Of a DNA stretch of 22,183 nucleotides, positions 1 through 11,256 are shown piece after piece. Every line of letters starts with the position of its first letter. Position 1 is the stretch's first letter. Made by a program: the position numbers and the translations under genes. The notes under the pieces were generated by a model. The model worked only from the letters and a program-made list of their open reading frames with translations. It did not search any database and was not told the origin of the DNA. This stretch comes from Phoronis ovalis (Eukaryota; Phoronida; Phoronidae), in assembly GCA_028565635.1 (NCBI GenBank), contig JAOXYB010091051.1, positions 1 to 22,183 on the forward strand, in the 5' to 3' direction.

Positions 1-226
1 GTGTAATATACCATTTAAGTTTCAAATGGATATCACATTGCCTTCTTGAGATATCCTGATAACAGTGAATTTGACACTTTACATGGACGCCAGTCGGCCT
101 TTTTGGTTCTGAATGACCCCAAAATCAATAGGCTTCATTGTCACAATGCGAGTAATATATTATTTAAGTTTCAAATGGATAGCACATTGCCTTCTTGAGA
201 TATCCCGATAATAGTTAATTTGACGT
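1..226. repeat. Tandem direct repeat, 149-bp period (one full and one partial copy)
   Basis: The block starting at position 1 recurs at 150. Both copies share the run around TTTCAAATGGAT followed by CACATTGCCTTCTTGAGATATCC, with a few mismatches, and the second copy diverges after about 226. The offset between matching bases is 149. It lies in an IPO5 intron and has no coding potential. It looks like a fragment of a dispersed satellite-like or non-autonomous element continuing past the left edge. Its family is unknown to me. Confidence 0.75.
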
Positions 227-443
227 GGCGGTTACAGGGTAAATCCAAAGTACCTCCAGCCTACTGCTGGGGGTACAATAATACATCTAGTCCGTGCCTG
301 CATTAGAATGAGCATTCATAGTTCATGTGAATTGTTGTTCGTGCAAGAGGAAAGCGATTACCCTCTATGGTTTGTCATTTAAATGACGACAATATCTTTC
401 CAGAAATACATTATTCTAGCACAAAAGATTATCAATACCTTAC

Positions 444-3400
444 CTAAAACTGGTATAAATTTTGAGAATTTTCTGACCATGGCAGGTGCTGTTTCTGACA
501 ATGTCACAATGACTTCTAAAGCTAGGTGCCGCCAGGTGTCCAAAATTTCAGCATTGCCAACAATCTGGTAATAAACAACAAAGAGTTTGATTTTACAATT
601 AAACAAGCATATTACAAACAAACAAGAGAAAATTTCCATTATATCATGCAACAATGATATTCAACCCAAATCTGAAAACAGTACATATATCGTGATATAA
701 AAACATATCCTTTTTCGAAGATACTAAATAATGTCACAATTATAATTAAATTTTATAAGTTTTACGAAATCAAATACAACTGGAGATATGGGAATTTGAG
801 CACTGAGGTAGAGCCAGTATTATGGACCAAGTAATTCTAATTACTAAAGATGGGGGGGGGGGAGGTTGGACATAACTTGAATCACAGGTTGAAAAGGTGA
901 TAAAAAATGCTTACCTTTTTTTTTAATTTGACAGACGTAAGTATTTTTATAATAAAAGAAGCAGAAATGATAAAACATGTGTTCAGACAAACCTTCAAAC
1001 ACAGAGTGAATACGTTCTCCAGTTGACTTCTTAGAAATTTGGGTACGCTCTCAGCTAAATCCACCAAGCATTTCAGCAGAGTATCATCATCCTGGGCTTC
1101 TGCTGAATGGGCTATACTCTAGAAACAAAAATTATGTTACAGTATCCTCATGCCAAGCTTATAAGTCAGCCATATATCCCATCCTATCCTAAACAACAGT
1201 AATCTACACATTAATATACTTAAAGCAAAGTTTCGAATAAAATTGTCAGTCAAACTATTTTCTAATGTTTTAGTATTTAAGCTTAATGTACCTGTAAGAT
1301 TCCTGGGAGCAATTCTTTGAAATGGGTCTGTAAATTGTTATCTTTATCATTTTCCATTAAAAATGCTGTTGCAGCTTTCACAGCTTCAAACTGAACCTAA
1401 ATATACAAAATAACTATTGAAATAAGTATAAAGGAACTATCATACTGAAATGCAACAAAAAAGTTTCAGTTCTTGTCTTCTCCTACTTTACATATGTCAA
1501 GTGCCAAGGTCATTGTCTAATTAGCTTAAGCAAACATATCTCTGACAGTCTGATTACCACTTACAATTAACATACAGATAAATACAATAATGTGAATAGA
1601 CTCACCCTCGGATTAGTCTGGTCATTTACACACTGTGTCAACATCTGTTTGATCACTTCCAAGTAATGAGTTTGCTGATTTCCAAAAATTGATGGCACAT
1701 TTCTGGAAGAAAAAAAAATGTTTTTTTTTAGACCAACAAAAGGTCAGATAACATTGCAAACAATTTCTTTTGAGATAATAGTTATTTGCAGTGTACTGAT
1801 GAACATGCAGTTTTCTAGATAAACATTATTTAAGTAAATGTTTGCCAATGACCCTGTCTTATAACATAAACATACAACCAGTATAGCAGCACAAAGCAGA
1901 TTTGACAGTATAGTAAGTATACATGAATAAACCTAGTCCATATTGTTAAATTAAAAATCTTACCCGAAGACATGTAAAGCGCATTCTTTTAAACCAGGAT
2001 CAGGAGAATTTGCTGATTCAAATAAAAATCGGAGAGACTCTGGCCAAGTGTTATTAGAATCTTCATCTGAAATATGTATTATTTAAAGTAAACAGTACCT
2101 GTAACAACAGCAGACAATACAATAAAAGTAATAACTAAGACCGCAGAAATGTTCAAAACCAGGCAACTAAACCTCAATATTTCATGTGAACTTCCACACA
2201 ATTAGCTATAGCTTTTTAAACTTTTCTAATAATTTATGAAGATAGGTACTATAGTAAAATCTTTCTTGATTTGCTTATTAAGCATTAAACTTACCAATAA
2301 GATTCCGTGCCAGTTCGGAGAAGGTATCACACATCTTTTTCCTAACAGCAGGTGTAGGCTCTGTCTGAACAATTTCCAACAATTGTGTTTTGATTGCATT
2401 TTGGTTGTCTGCTCCAAGTTCTGGCCAGTATTCGTCAAATGATGTCGAAAACAATCTTCTTAACAGGACAGCTGCCAAATTTCTTGCCTAAATGGTTAGC
2501 ATTATTATTATACTGAATTGGCAGTTAGCAAAATGAAATACAACACACATGGAGAAAGTGGCTATAGATGTGACTCGGTAGTAAATGTTAACCTGGTATA
2601 CAAGGTTTTAAGCCAGGATAATTTTACAAATGACCAACAGGTGTATACAAAACCAATCCATTAATCAAACACACAGGACATTTTATTTACTGTCTGAAAT
2701 TTAGAAATTTGTGTTTTTGCAGTGCTCCTGATATTTACAAGACAAGCATTTCCTTACACTTGAAAAACTATACTACAAGTTTTTTTATAGCAGAAAGACT
2801 AGCATAGTTTGCTTCAACTTCATCTAGTCATTAAATCTGAGCTTACACCGAAATTCATCATGCTTCACTTTTTACTCCTTACAAAAAATAACGGCCTAAT
2901 ACCACATAAAGTATCTTCCAATTCTAGTATTCTACTTATACAGACATAAAGATTTTTTTTCTAAAGAACATTTTCCGTATGTTAGTAGCTATTTTAAAGA
3001 AATTGTTAGCTACACTGTACTTGCTATATATACCTCTTCTGCTAAAACCTGGTTCTTAATTGCAGTTAACAGAAATGACAGCTTTGACGATGTAGGTAAG
3101 TTTTCGTACGCCGCCTACAAAAAGAAATTAAATTTAGAATAGCACAGAACTAGTTTCTATATATTAAATAAATGCATCTTGGTGGCAAAATATTATGAAC
3201 TGGAAAAAAGTAAACAAGTCAAAAAACAACGATGGAAATAAGTGAATGTAATGATGATTAATGAGACACAGAAAGTGAAGAAGGGTGCCAGAACATCACC
3301 GGGTCTGTGATCGTACACTGCATGTAGTCATATACAGGACAGGTGAAATTCCATTGTCATTACAGCACCAGTGAGTATTTCATCTTATTGATGGGCAAAA

Positions 3401-4045
3401 TACTTCCATCTAGAGACATGTTTATAACCTTCTGAACATTTTATTCATTGTATATTGTTATTACTTATATTAGTCAAAACATAGTATATTAGTAAAATGT
3501 TCATAATTCACAAACTTGTGTAGAAATGCTGTATAATTTGGCCCTGATATATATCCGAAAACGCAGAGAGCACACACATGATAAACTCCACATTCTCTTG
3601 TGACCTGATATCACAACGACTCGTTATGAAACATGAGAGATTATGAGTTATATGACAAGACAACATACCAGTACACTTCTAAACATTACTAATGAACGAG
3701 TTCTTAATAGCAGAAACACATTTTAACTTCTTTGGTTTTTAATCATAATTAATTTACTTTAAATTGGCCTTTTTCAAGATTACAAATGAAACTGGAAGGC
3801 CCAACATTTCCATAACACGCTGAAATTCTCACATGGCACAGGCATGAGATTGAGAAGAATGTAAATGGATTCATTTACATTTCACATGGTTTCTACATTT
3901 CCGGCGAATGAAATATTTTAAAAATCGGCGAACAGATACATAAACATATAATTTATGGTAAACCTACCTCTGACTGGGTTCTAACTTGGTTATCGACACT
4001 TAAAAGGTTCTGCAAAAGAGCTTCAAATTGAGCCTGTTCCGCCAT
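444..4045 (-). CDS. IPO5: Importin-5 (karyopherin beta-3), N-terminal part, 8 exons
   Basis: Nuclear import receptor of the importin-beta family: it binds cargo (ribosomal proteins, histones) and RanGTP through HEAT repeats. Exons on the minus strand are 3968-4045, 3034-3114, 2295-2487, 1964-2066, 1606-1702, 1292-1396, 993-1118 and 444-564. All have AG/GT borders and the phases join, giving 301 codons plus one base. Recognisable blocks are MAEQAQFEALLQNLLSVDNQ at the N-terminus, AAVLLRRLFSTSFDEYWPEL, SELARNLIDED, PSIFGNQQTHYLEVIKQML and LALEVIVTLSETAPAMVRK; all align with vertebrate IPO5 from memory. The start at 4045 sits in AAAATGGCGGAAC, a good initiation context that also resembles a YY1 site. 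Vertebrate IPO5 is about 1,100 residues, so roughly 70% lies past the left edge. The vertebrate paralogue RANBP6 is a less likely match, because it is usually intronless. Introns of 300-900 bp hold no other gene I can see. Confidence 0.95.
852..862 (+). repeat. Homopolymer G run (11 G)
   Basis: Eleven consecutive G residues occur in the IPO5 intron between the exons at 444-564 and 993-1118. Length is likely polymorphic or prone to sequencing error. Confidence 0.8.
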
Positions 4046-4330
4046 TTTTTCTTTCCCGAGTGGATAGTGACCTCTGACCTCTGTCTCCCGCCTGAACCAA
4101 TATCCTGCGTAGGTGGCGCTATATAGATTCAGAAGAACTTAAATATTTTGATATTTATCAGCATTATGTCTTTCTGTACAGCTCGTCTCATATCTGTGAC
4201 ATATTTTCTACACTAAATTTAATTCGAGTTTATCATATTTATTTTTATTATTGCTTTAAACAAGAATAATGTTATTGACTTGCATCAGATTTATCTCCCG
4301 TGATTTTATTACCAGCCGACGTTGCGACTC
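4046..4330. promoter_or_regulatory. Putative bidirectional promoter between IPO5 and the zinc-finger gene
   Basis: The minus-strand start codon of IPO5 and the first plus-strand exon of the zinc-finger gene are separated by only about 300 bp. A CCAAT box lies at 4097-4101, and GGCGG-containing segments lie at the IPO5 start and near 4336-4340. No clear TATA box is positioned for either gene. The call rests on this divergent layout and short spacing; transcription start sites cannot be read from the sequence. Confidence 0.5.
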
Positions 4331-4424
4331 CATTGTGGCGGATTTTGGTTTTCTATTTCGCAAATAATCCGTCGAATTCAAGTTGAAATCGATGTCATCA
4401 AGCTAAAAGCTTAATTGCTGTAAA
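4320..4424 (+). other. Probable noncoding first exon of the zinc-finger gene
   Basis: A strong donor, GTAAGT, at 4425-4430 ends a stretch without a useful ATG frame. The next acceptor is the AG at 4931-4932, directly before the start codon at 4935. Joining them gives AAACTATGG, which has A at -3 and G at +4, a good initiation context. The 5' boundary of this exon is a guess. Confidence 0.5.
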
Positions 4425-4829
4425 GTAAGTATACTGCAAGGAACAGTTTTATCTTGATACTACCCGGAAATAAGCTTTTAGTTTTGAGGTTTACGTAATC
4501 CTATCGAGCAGTATTTTCGTGGATGAAAATGGGAATCCATTCTGGACATTTTGTTTTTCGTGACATTTTCGATTAAAAATAAAATGTAATGCTTGGAAAT
4601 ATGAAAGAGTGACTGTACATCATAGAAATAAACATACAATCATGTAATGATGTTAGCTTATATAAGTTTTATACTCCCATTAGGCAAGCAGGTACTGGCA
4701 ATGTAAAACGTTTTTTTTTTTGAATTCTGTTTCCATTTCTCTGCACTACATATCAATCAATGAGGCAATGACCCATCAATACAATTTAATAATCGGACAA
4801 GCACATACAGTCATCTCAGCATATAGTTT

Positions 4830-4882
4830 TTAAAGGAAACCCTAGATCTAACATGGGTTATATTAGATCTAGTTTCCTTTAA
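4830..4882. repeat. Imperfect inverted repeat (hairpin) 50 bp before a splice acceptor
   Basis: The left arm 4830-4851 (TTAAAGGAAACCCTAGATCTAA without one CC is the complement of the right arm) pairs with 4863-4882. The loop is about 11 bases and the only bulge is two bases. It lies in the first intron of the zinc-finger gene, just upstream of the acceptor at 4931-4932. It could be a MITE remnant or an RNA hairpin; no target-site duplication was recognised. Confidence 0.6.
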
Positions 4883-4934
4883 CAATTAATCAGTACATAC
4901 CATATGAAAAAATATGTTTATGTTCATTTTAGCT

Positions 4935-7900
4935 ATGGCAGACCACCCTGAAACATACCAAGAGGACACAGTCTTATCAGATGAAAATGTTGATGTTGAA
5001 AAAATGCCAACAGACGACCCAGCAAGTCAACTTGGTACTGAAGAAGCAGAACCTGTTACCATAACAGAACAGGCATTATCCAAGTTGCAATCCATCATGA
5101 AGGAAAAAAACTTGGATATGGATTCTGCTATGAATTATTTCTTTTCTCTTCATGAAAAGTAAGCACTGCACTGTATAAACAAGAATAATGTTTTTTTTTG
5201 CATTATTTGGATGTATTGTCTGGGTTCTTTGACAATGTCCTTGGAATTTTTTATGGAAGTGCAAAGGCAGTTCCTGAATCTGCATTAAAAATATTTCCTT
5301 CTCAATGAAACAAAAACTTGAATTTGTTGCTCATGACTGTTAATATTAATACTCACTTGAGAATCAAAGCATGAAATTACAAAATAAGTTATAAAAACAC
5401 CATCTTGTATTTTTATATATTTCAATGGCTTCTGTTGTTTTTGTGACAATGGAAATCCTTCCATTTGCATTTACTGCTAGTGATATTTCAATGAGCCATC
5501 ATTTGAATGAATTTCATCTGAATTTTCCAATAAAGAAAATATATTTGCATTTGTAATTCATTTGTAGTACATGTTACAAAATTTCACTTATGTACAGGAC
5601 CTCTTCCCCAGCTAAAAAGAAAGGTCGACCAGGGAGACCAAGGAAAAGTCTGACAGCTGGGGAATCTTCAAAAGCTGGCGGAGATGGTAATGGAAGTAGC
5701 AAGAACAGAGAAACCAAGACAAAAAAAAATGCTGCCAGTGCAGGTATAATTTACGCTATAAAGACTATAAAGGTTTGTGACCGAATGAAAGATTTAAAGT
5801 GACTGTCTTTCACTGTGTAAATTAATGTATGAAAAATTCATCAGTAAATAATAAAAAAAAAATTCCAATCCAATAAATTTTTGGATAGTCTTCAAATCCC
5901 ATCTTTTCAGCTTGGTGGACAAGATTTGAAATGGTTATTACAAAAAGCCCTTTTGGCTAATTTTGACCTAAGTCTGATCAACCGTTTTCAAAAAATATTA
6001 CCTTTGGCAATTTGGTTGTTCAGTAATTTGTAACAGACTACGTGTATCATTAGCAAGCACCTACGTGTTTGAGAGTTGTCTGCAAGTGATAATTTTATAG
6101 CTATTGTTTATTGGTGACATTCCAATACTATTGTAATTTTCAGATGGTTCAGGAGATTTAACTGATGAGGTTGTTGACAAGTTTATGAAGACAGATCCAA
6201 CTTTATATGGCACGGAAGTCAACGAGGGTCGACGCAGAAGCCGTAGAGCTACCCGTAAGCCTAAAACTGATGAATATGCATATTTTGACGTGAAGAAGGA
6301 GCATGATGATGAAGATCTTGATTTGGATATGTCTGTGTCAGATGAAGCAGTTGGTAAGTTCATTTGAACCTGTCTTTACCACATAGAACATTTTCTATCT
6401 GTTTATTAGGCTCTCACAGTCATGTAACAAACAGTATCTGTCGAAACTAAAGGTGCCCACAAATTTAACCCAGTTTTTCTTTGTTCTTTGGCACTTGCTA
6501 AGCACTTCAACTATGTGACCCTACAAAATATGTCGTAGCGAGACGGGTTTCAACATCCCTAATTTTCTATCATACAATCATACTTTTTCCGACCATTAAT
6601 TTAATGTCTTTTTCGCTAGTCTAATGTTTTACATTTAATGTGAGAGCTGCAACGTATACAAAAGTATAAACCCCAGTTACATTTTGAAAGTGTTAATAAC
6701 TGGACTCTTCTACATAAGTTTGCATTAAAGTAGCAATGGAAATTATGTGTTCCTTAAAACTAGCTACGTTGTATTTCGAAATCTGATTAATAAAAGTATA
6801 TAACAAAGTATACATTTTTTGTTTTGATTTTAATGTACCTTTCTAACTTTACTTATAGACACTTCTTTTATATTAGAATAAGGGATAATAAATATGACAT
6901 TAAAAATAAGAATTCTGCAGAGTGATCAGTTTATCTATATTTTATACAACTAGTAATTTAATTCTTTTTGCAGATGAGGAAAGAGAAGAAATGGAAGAAG
7001 AAGAAGATCCAACAGTTGTCGTTAAAACTGGGAGCGCTAAAATAGGAACTGGCACAGAACCTCGGCGTCCAAGAGCAAAAAGACGCAAAATTGACAAAGA
7101 CGAATTTCTAACGGCACAAGAACAGGTAGATTTGAAGTGCAGTGAATGTGGTATTCAGAGTAAGTCAAAATCGCAACTCATCCGTCATAAATGGAATAAC
7201 CACAACACTAAACCAAGACCGTTCGTCTGTGATGTGTGTGGTTATGGAGCGTTATACACTTGTGATTTGGTGCGTCACAAAAAGATACATTCCAAAGAAA
7301 AAACATACAAGTGTGAGATATGCGAGTTTTCTACAGTTTGGCCAAAGAATCTTGATATTCACATGCATCTACATGAGGAAGGCCGTGAACCATGGAAATG
7401 CAACATTTGTGATGCTGTTATTTACAGTCAGCAGAAAATCAAACAACACAAGCTAAGCCACGATGAAACTGCTCTGCGATGTGACGTTTGTGGTGCAGCA
7501 TTTGAGCAACTTCGTTATCTAAATATGCATAAAGTAATCCATTCTAAGGAAAAACCATTCAAGTGCAAACATTGTACATTTTCAACAACGTTTAAAAATA
7601 ATCTTCGTGGCCACCTGTGGAATAAACATAAAATCGGTCAGCCAATTCAAATTAAAAAAAAGGAATTTAAATGTGAGCAGTGTCCCAAAGTATTTAAAAA
7701 TGAAGAACGTCGTCTGGTACATTTACAGATTCATGAGCCAACAACTGAGCAAACTGATGTAGAGAAACCATTCTATTGTCCTTACGGATGTGAGTACAGG
7801 TCTAGTGAAATTGACAAAGTCATAAAACATCTAGTGATACATTCTAATGAGAAGAAATTCAAGTGCCCGGATTGCGATTACGCGACTAAATGGATGAAGG

Positions 7901-10414
7901 ATTTGAGTTGTCACCAGTTGCGTCACACTGGTGAGAAGAATGAGAAGTGTGAGATATGTGGGTACACATGCTACACAAAGAGTCGTCTAAAAGTGCATAT
8001 GAACAAGCATAATGATAAGAAAGAACACATGTGTACATGGTGTGGACAGTTCTTCAAGCACAAGAATCTACTAAAGATTCACACTCTTTATCACACAGGA
8101 GATCCACAATTCAAGTGAGTTATTATTCACACTACCTGAAGTGCCCATCTAAGATAGGTAGTAAAAGCACAGCTCTTCTATAGTTTGATTTAATCATAGG
8201 AAATAAAAAAATGAATATTACTTTCTATTCCTTATTTAAATTTTTAGGAAATACATGTAAAGCAAACAAATACATCATAATTCACTTCATTTTGTCTGCA
8301 TACATATATCATAGCTGCATTGTGTTAAGAGTGCAGAGATCATGATAGTGCCTTTGTACTTTGTTCATAATGGATATCTAATACTTTCTGCAGGAAGTTT
8401 GTGATGTGACAGTGAGAAATATTGTATTTTGTTGCCTGGACAAGCAGTTATTTGTTGCATGACAACGCTGCTTAGTTGAACATGATTACACCTTTCTGTT
8501 ACTTTTCTTTTCTTGAAGATGTGAACAGTGTGATTTTGCAACCATTACTGAAGCACGTTTGCGAAAACACAGACTGAGTCATTCGTCTGATCGTCTGCAT
8601 GCTTGCGACATTTGTGACAAGAATTTTAAGCAAGCCCACCATTTGAACCAACACCGAGACACTGTCCACCTAGGTAAACCTAACTACAGGCAGAGAAAAC
8701 AAATGACAGTCAACACACAGAACTTCCTGAGTGAACTGGCAGGTAAACTTATGTTAGATGTAATTTAATGGAATCAGCCACAATTATGCTGAATTTCCAA
8801 TGTAATTCGTTTTTTAGAGTTAAGATGTTTAAATGGTATTTGTTTTACTGCTTTGGGATGAAAAAGAAATATTTTAAAGTATAGAATGCTTAGTCTACCT
8901 TATAATAACAAATATAATAATGATAATCAATTATTTTCGGCTGAAACTCAATTACGCTGCACAATAAAAGATGTATAAATTATAATAAGATAAGAAGTAC
9001 AATGCAATTAAAAATACATAAAAAGGCTAAAAAAGCCTGGTCCATAAGTTTTGTTGAGCTTAGTTTTAAAGAATTAAGTGTTTCTGTTTTTCTAGCTGTG
9101 GCTGGTAAAGAGTTCCATAATTTAGGTGCTGGCACAGCATAAACTCTATCTCCATAAGTTACTGAATCAGCTATCCATCTAAATAATCAGATACCATCTG
9201 CGGTACGGTTTCAGGATCTAAGGTTTCTGATATTGTGAAATTTAGTAATTCTTAGGCACCCTTCATTCATAGTAACTAATATAAAGACGGGATAGCTGAA
9301 GTTGTTCCATTAATAGCCAAACAGAATGTTCTGTAACTGAAAAGCATATGAGTAATAGCAATGGCTGGAAAATATATGGGCAACAGATATTTCTGGCCAT
9401 TTTATTTAGAAGGCCAGCTTATTTGAGATAATTTCCCCGTTTTTCTGAGATACATTGCAGTGGTTTTATTGTACTGAGTAACTGAAAAATATGGTTTCTG
9501 TTTTTAGAATCTGTTGGTGCTGATGAGACTATTGAAGCTACAGAAGATATCATTGAACCTGTTGTAACTAGAGAACAGCAGGTGAATCCACATGATTAGT
9601 TTTTGCAATTTATTCAAATTGATAGATTAGAGCAGGCTAATAAACAGTTTTTGCATTTTTCTAATTTGTACTATTTTTTAAAAACATATTTCCTGCTTCA
9701 GGTTATAATAACAACAGAGGACCCCAATCCAAATGAAAATTGTCAGTATGTCATGGTTCATACACCTAGCGGTTACCAGTATGTGGCATTAGTGCTGCCC
9801 CCTAAGGATTCTGATGAAACTGATGGTCAGCAACCAAGTATTACCAGGTAAAAAATGTTCGAATTATATTATATGAACTGCTGCACACACTCATAACTTT
9901 ATGGATTTATTTCACTACAGGAAAACAAAGTGTATTAATTAAGCCAATGTAGACTTTTAATAAATCCAAAAGTGAATCTTACTTTTCATTAAAACTACTC
10001 AAAGTAAGATTCTATATTTACATTGCATTATCTCACTGAATGCATATGTCATCAAATGAACATTCATTTGTATTTATTCAGTCCTTCATTTCTGACATGG
10101 TTTTAGTACTGCTGTCAGGGGTATTTCGTTAGAAATCATCACTGAGGCATTGTCCAATATATGGTATTGGAACATCATGTGGTAAATATTTCTTAGTGAC
10201 CAGTTCAGTCAATGTTTCTGGATATTTCAGTGAGCAATATGTAGAACCAGCCCAAGCATTACAGCAGTTGTCACAAGGTGGCGCCACAATGGAAGAAGCA
10301 CAGATATTACTTCCGCAAAGTGATGACGATCAACAATATGTGTATGTTACGATACCTGAAGGAGAGGGAGAAAATATGTCTGCTGTTGAGACTTTAATAG
10401 CGTTACAACCATGA
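4935..10414 (+). CDS. AT-hook / 13-finger C2H2 zinc-finger protein, 8 coding exons
   Basis: Likely a nuclear DNA-binding transcription or chromatin regulator. Coding exons are 4935-5158, 5598-5743, 6144-6353, 6974-8114, 8519-8742, 9508-9581, 9702-9847 and 10231-10414. Phases close to 782 aa plus TGA. An acidic N-terminus is followed by an AT-hook (KKKGRPGRPRKS, about residues 81-92), a basic segment (RRRSRRATRKPK), an acidic patch, and a basic cluster RRPRAKRRKIDK near 224-235 that fits a nuclear localisation signal. Thirteen C2H2 fingers span about residues 249-624. Eleven are in the 1.1-kb exon and the last two in the following exon. Finger 8 has C-x3-C spacing, and linkers are mostly non-TGEKP, one HTGEKN being closest. 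The C-terminus (about 649-782) is acidic and Gln-rich, with two 'QYV' segments resembling an activation domain. It is not CTCF by finger sequence. I do not recognise a one-to-one orthologue. Confidence 0.92.
8980..9165 (-). mobile_element. LINE (non-LTR retrotransposon) remnant, reverse-transcriptase C-terminal end
   Basis: Read on the minus strand, 9165 to 8980 is open and ends in TAA. It encodes TYGDRVYAVPAPKLWNSLPA followed by a short Lys/Thr-rich tail, the typical C-terminal tail of many CR1/L2-like LINE ORF2 proteins (compare the family pattern YGDRAF-x-APRLWNSLP). Just upstream (above about 9170) the same frame meets stops, so this is a dead 5'-truncated or decayed copy. It sits inside the intron between zinc-finger coding exons 6 and 7. 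More of the element may extend to about 9300, but I cannot align it confidently. Confidence 0.75.
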
Positions 10415-10763
10415 TTTAATCATGCAGACACCACGATAAAATGTAATGAATAACACCTAGAATTTGTGAAATACCTGTTTTGAGCTAAAGGAATGTATAA
10501 ACTTATTGTATAAAGCGTTTAGTGTTAAATAGTATAAGGTAGACTAAGAAATTTGTAGACTTCAAATGTAAGTTACAAATCCTCACATCTGATCAATGTT
10601 GTAAGATGTTGTTGTTTTTGTTATTGCTCATTTGAGTGTGGAATACTGTTATACCAGTGAGAGCTGTATTCACCTTTCAGAACAAGTTCAATGTACTGAA
10701 TTTGATTTTAGAGATTATGTTGGTTAATTGTCCATACTACAAGAATTAATTTGACAAAACATA

Positions 10764-10769
10764 AATAAA
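10764..10769 (+). terminator. Candidate internal poly(A) signal, zinc-finger gene
   Basis: AATAAA lies about 350 bp after the stop codon of the zinc-finger gene. It is a possible proximal polyadenylation signal in the AT-rich 3' UTR. Confidence 0.35.
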
Positions 10770-11016
10770 AATAGTTGCATTTAAGGATTATATATAATAG
10801 TAGAAGTCATGATAATTTGTTGTTGTTGAGTATGATGTCCTGTGTGTTTCTGCATTTAAGACTTTAATGTTAATATTTATGGTTTAACAGAGTTTGTATA
10901 TATGTTCATTTTGAATACAGGTCTAGTCTAGTGTGTACATATGTTAATGAAGATTATTTACCAGTTGTATGATTTAATAAGGAAAAAGTTAATTTCTCAG
11001 TTTCTGGGGAAGTTTT

Positions 11017-11022
11017 TTATTT
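11017..11022 (-). terminator. Candidate poly(A) signal for the LamG-domain gene
   Basis: TTTATT on the plus strand reads as AATAAA on the minus strand, about 235 bp after the stop of the convergent gene. A second weaker match overlaps it. If used, the 3' ends of the two convergent genes overlap. Confidence 0.4.
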
Positions 11023-11048
11023 ATTTTTAGTAGTTCTGACAAGCTTCC

Positions 11049-11054
11049 AATAAA
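11049..11054 (+). terminator. Candidate distal poly(A) signal, zinc-finger gene
   Basis: AATAAA occurs about 635 bp after the zinc-finger stop codon, within CTTCCAATAAAGC. The stretch 10415-11256 between the two stops is otherwise AT-rich 3' UTR with no gene recognised. Confidence 0.45.
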
Positions 11055-11256
11055 GCAATCTTCAAAACTAAACAATTTCTGATGAGACATTAATTCCTAA
11101 ACTAAATAAGCTGAGAGTAGCCAATCAAACTGTATCTGCAACTAAAATCTCGCCAAATGCATCTCCATATCTGTTAATGTCATTTAACATATGTATATGA
11201 TGTTTGGTGTTCAAGGTTTCTGACATCCTCTGTCCAATATCATAAAACCATTACAG

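Noticed and set aside
5285-5470. Minus-strand open frame in the zinc-finger intron
   Set aside because: No homology or splice context; lies inside an intron and is of the length expected by chance.
4935-10414. CTCF orthologue
   Set aside because: Thirteen fingers with sequences and linkers unlike the eleven conserved CTCF fingers; the AT-hook is also not in the expected place.
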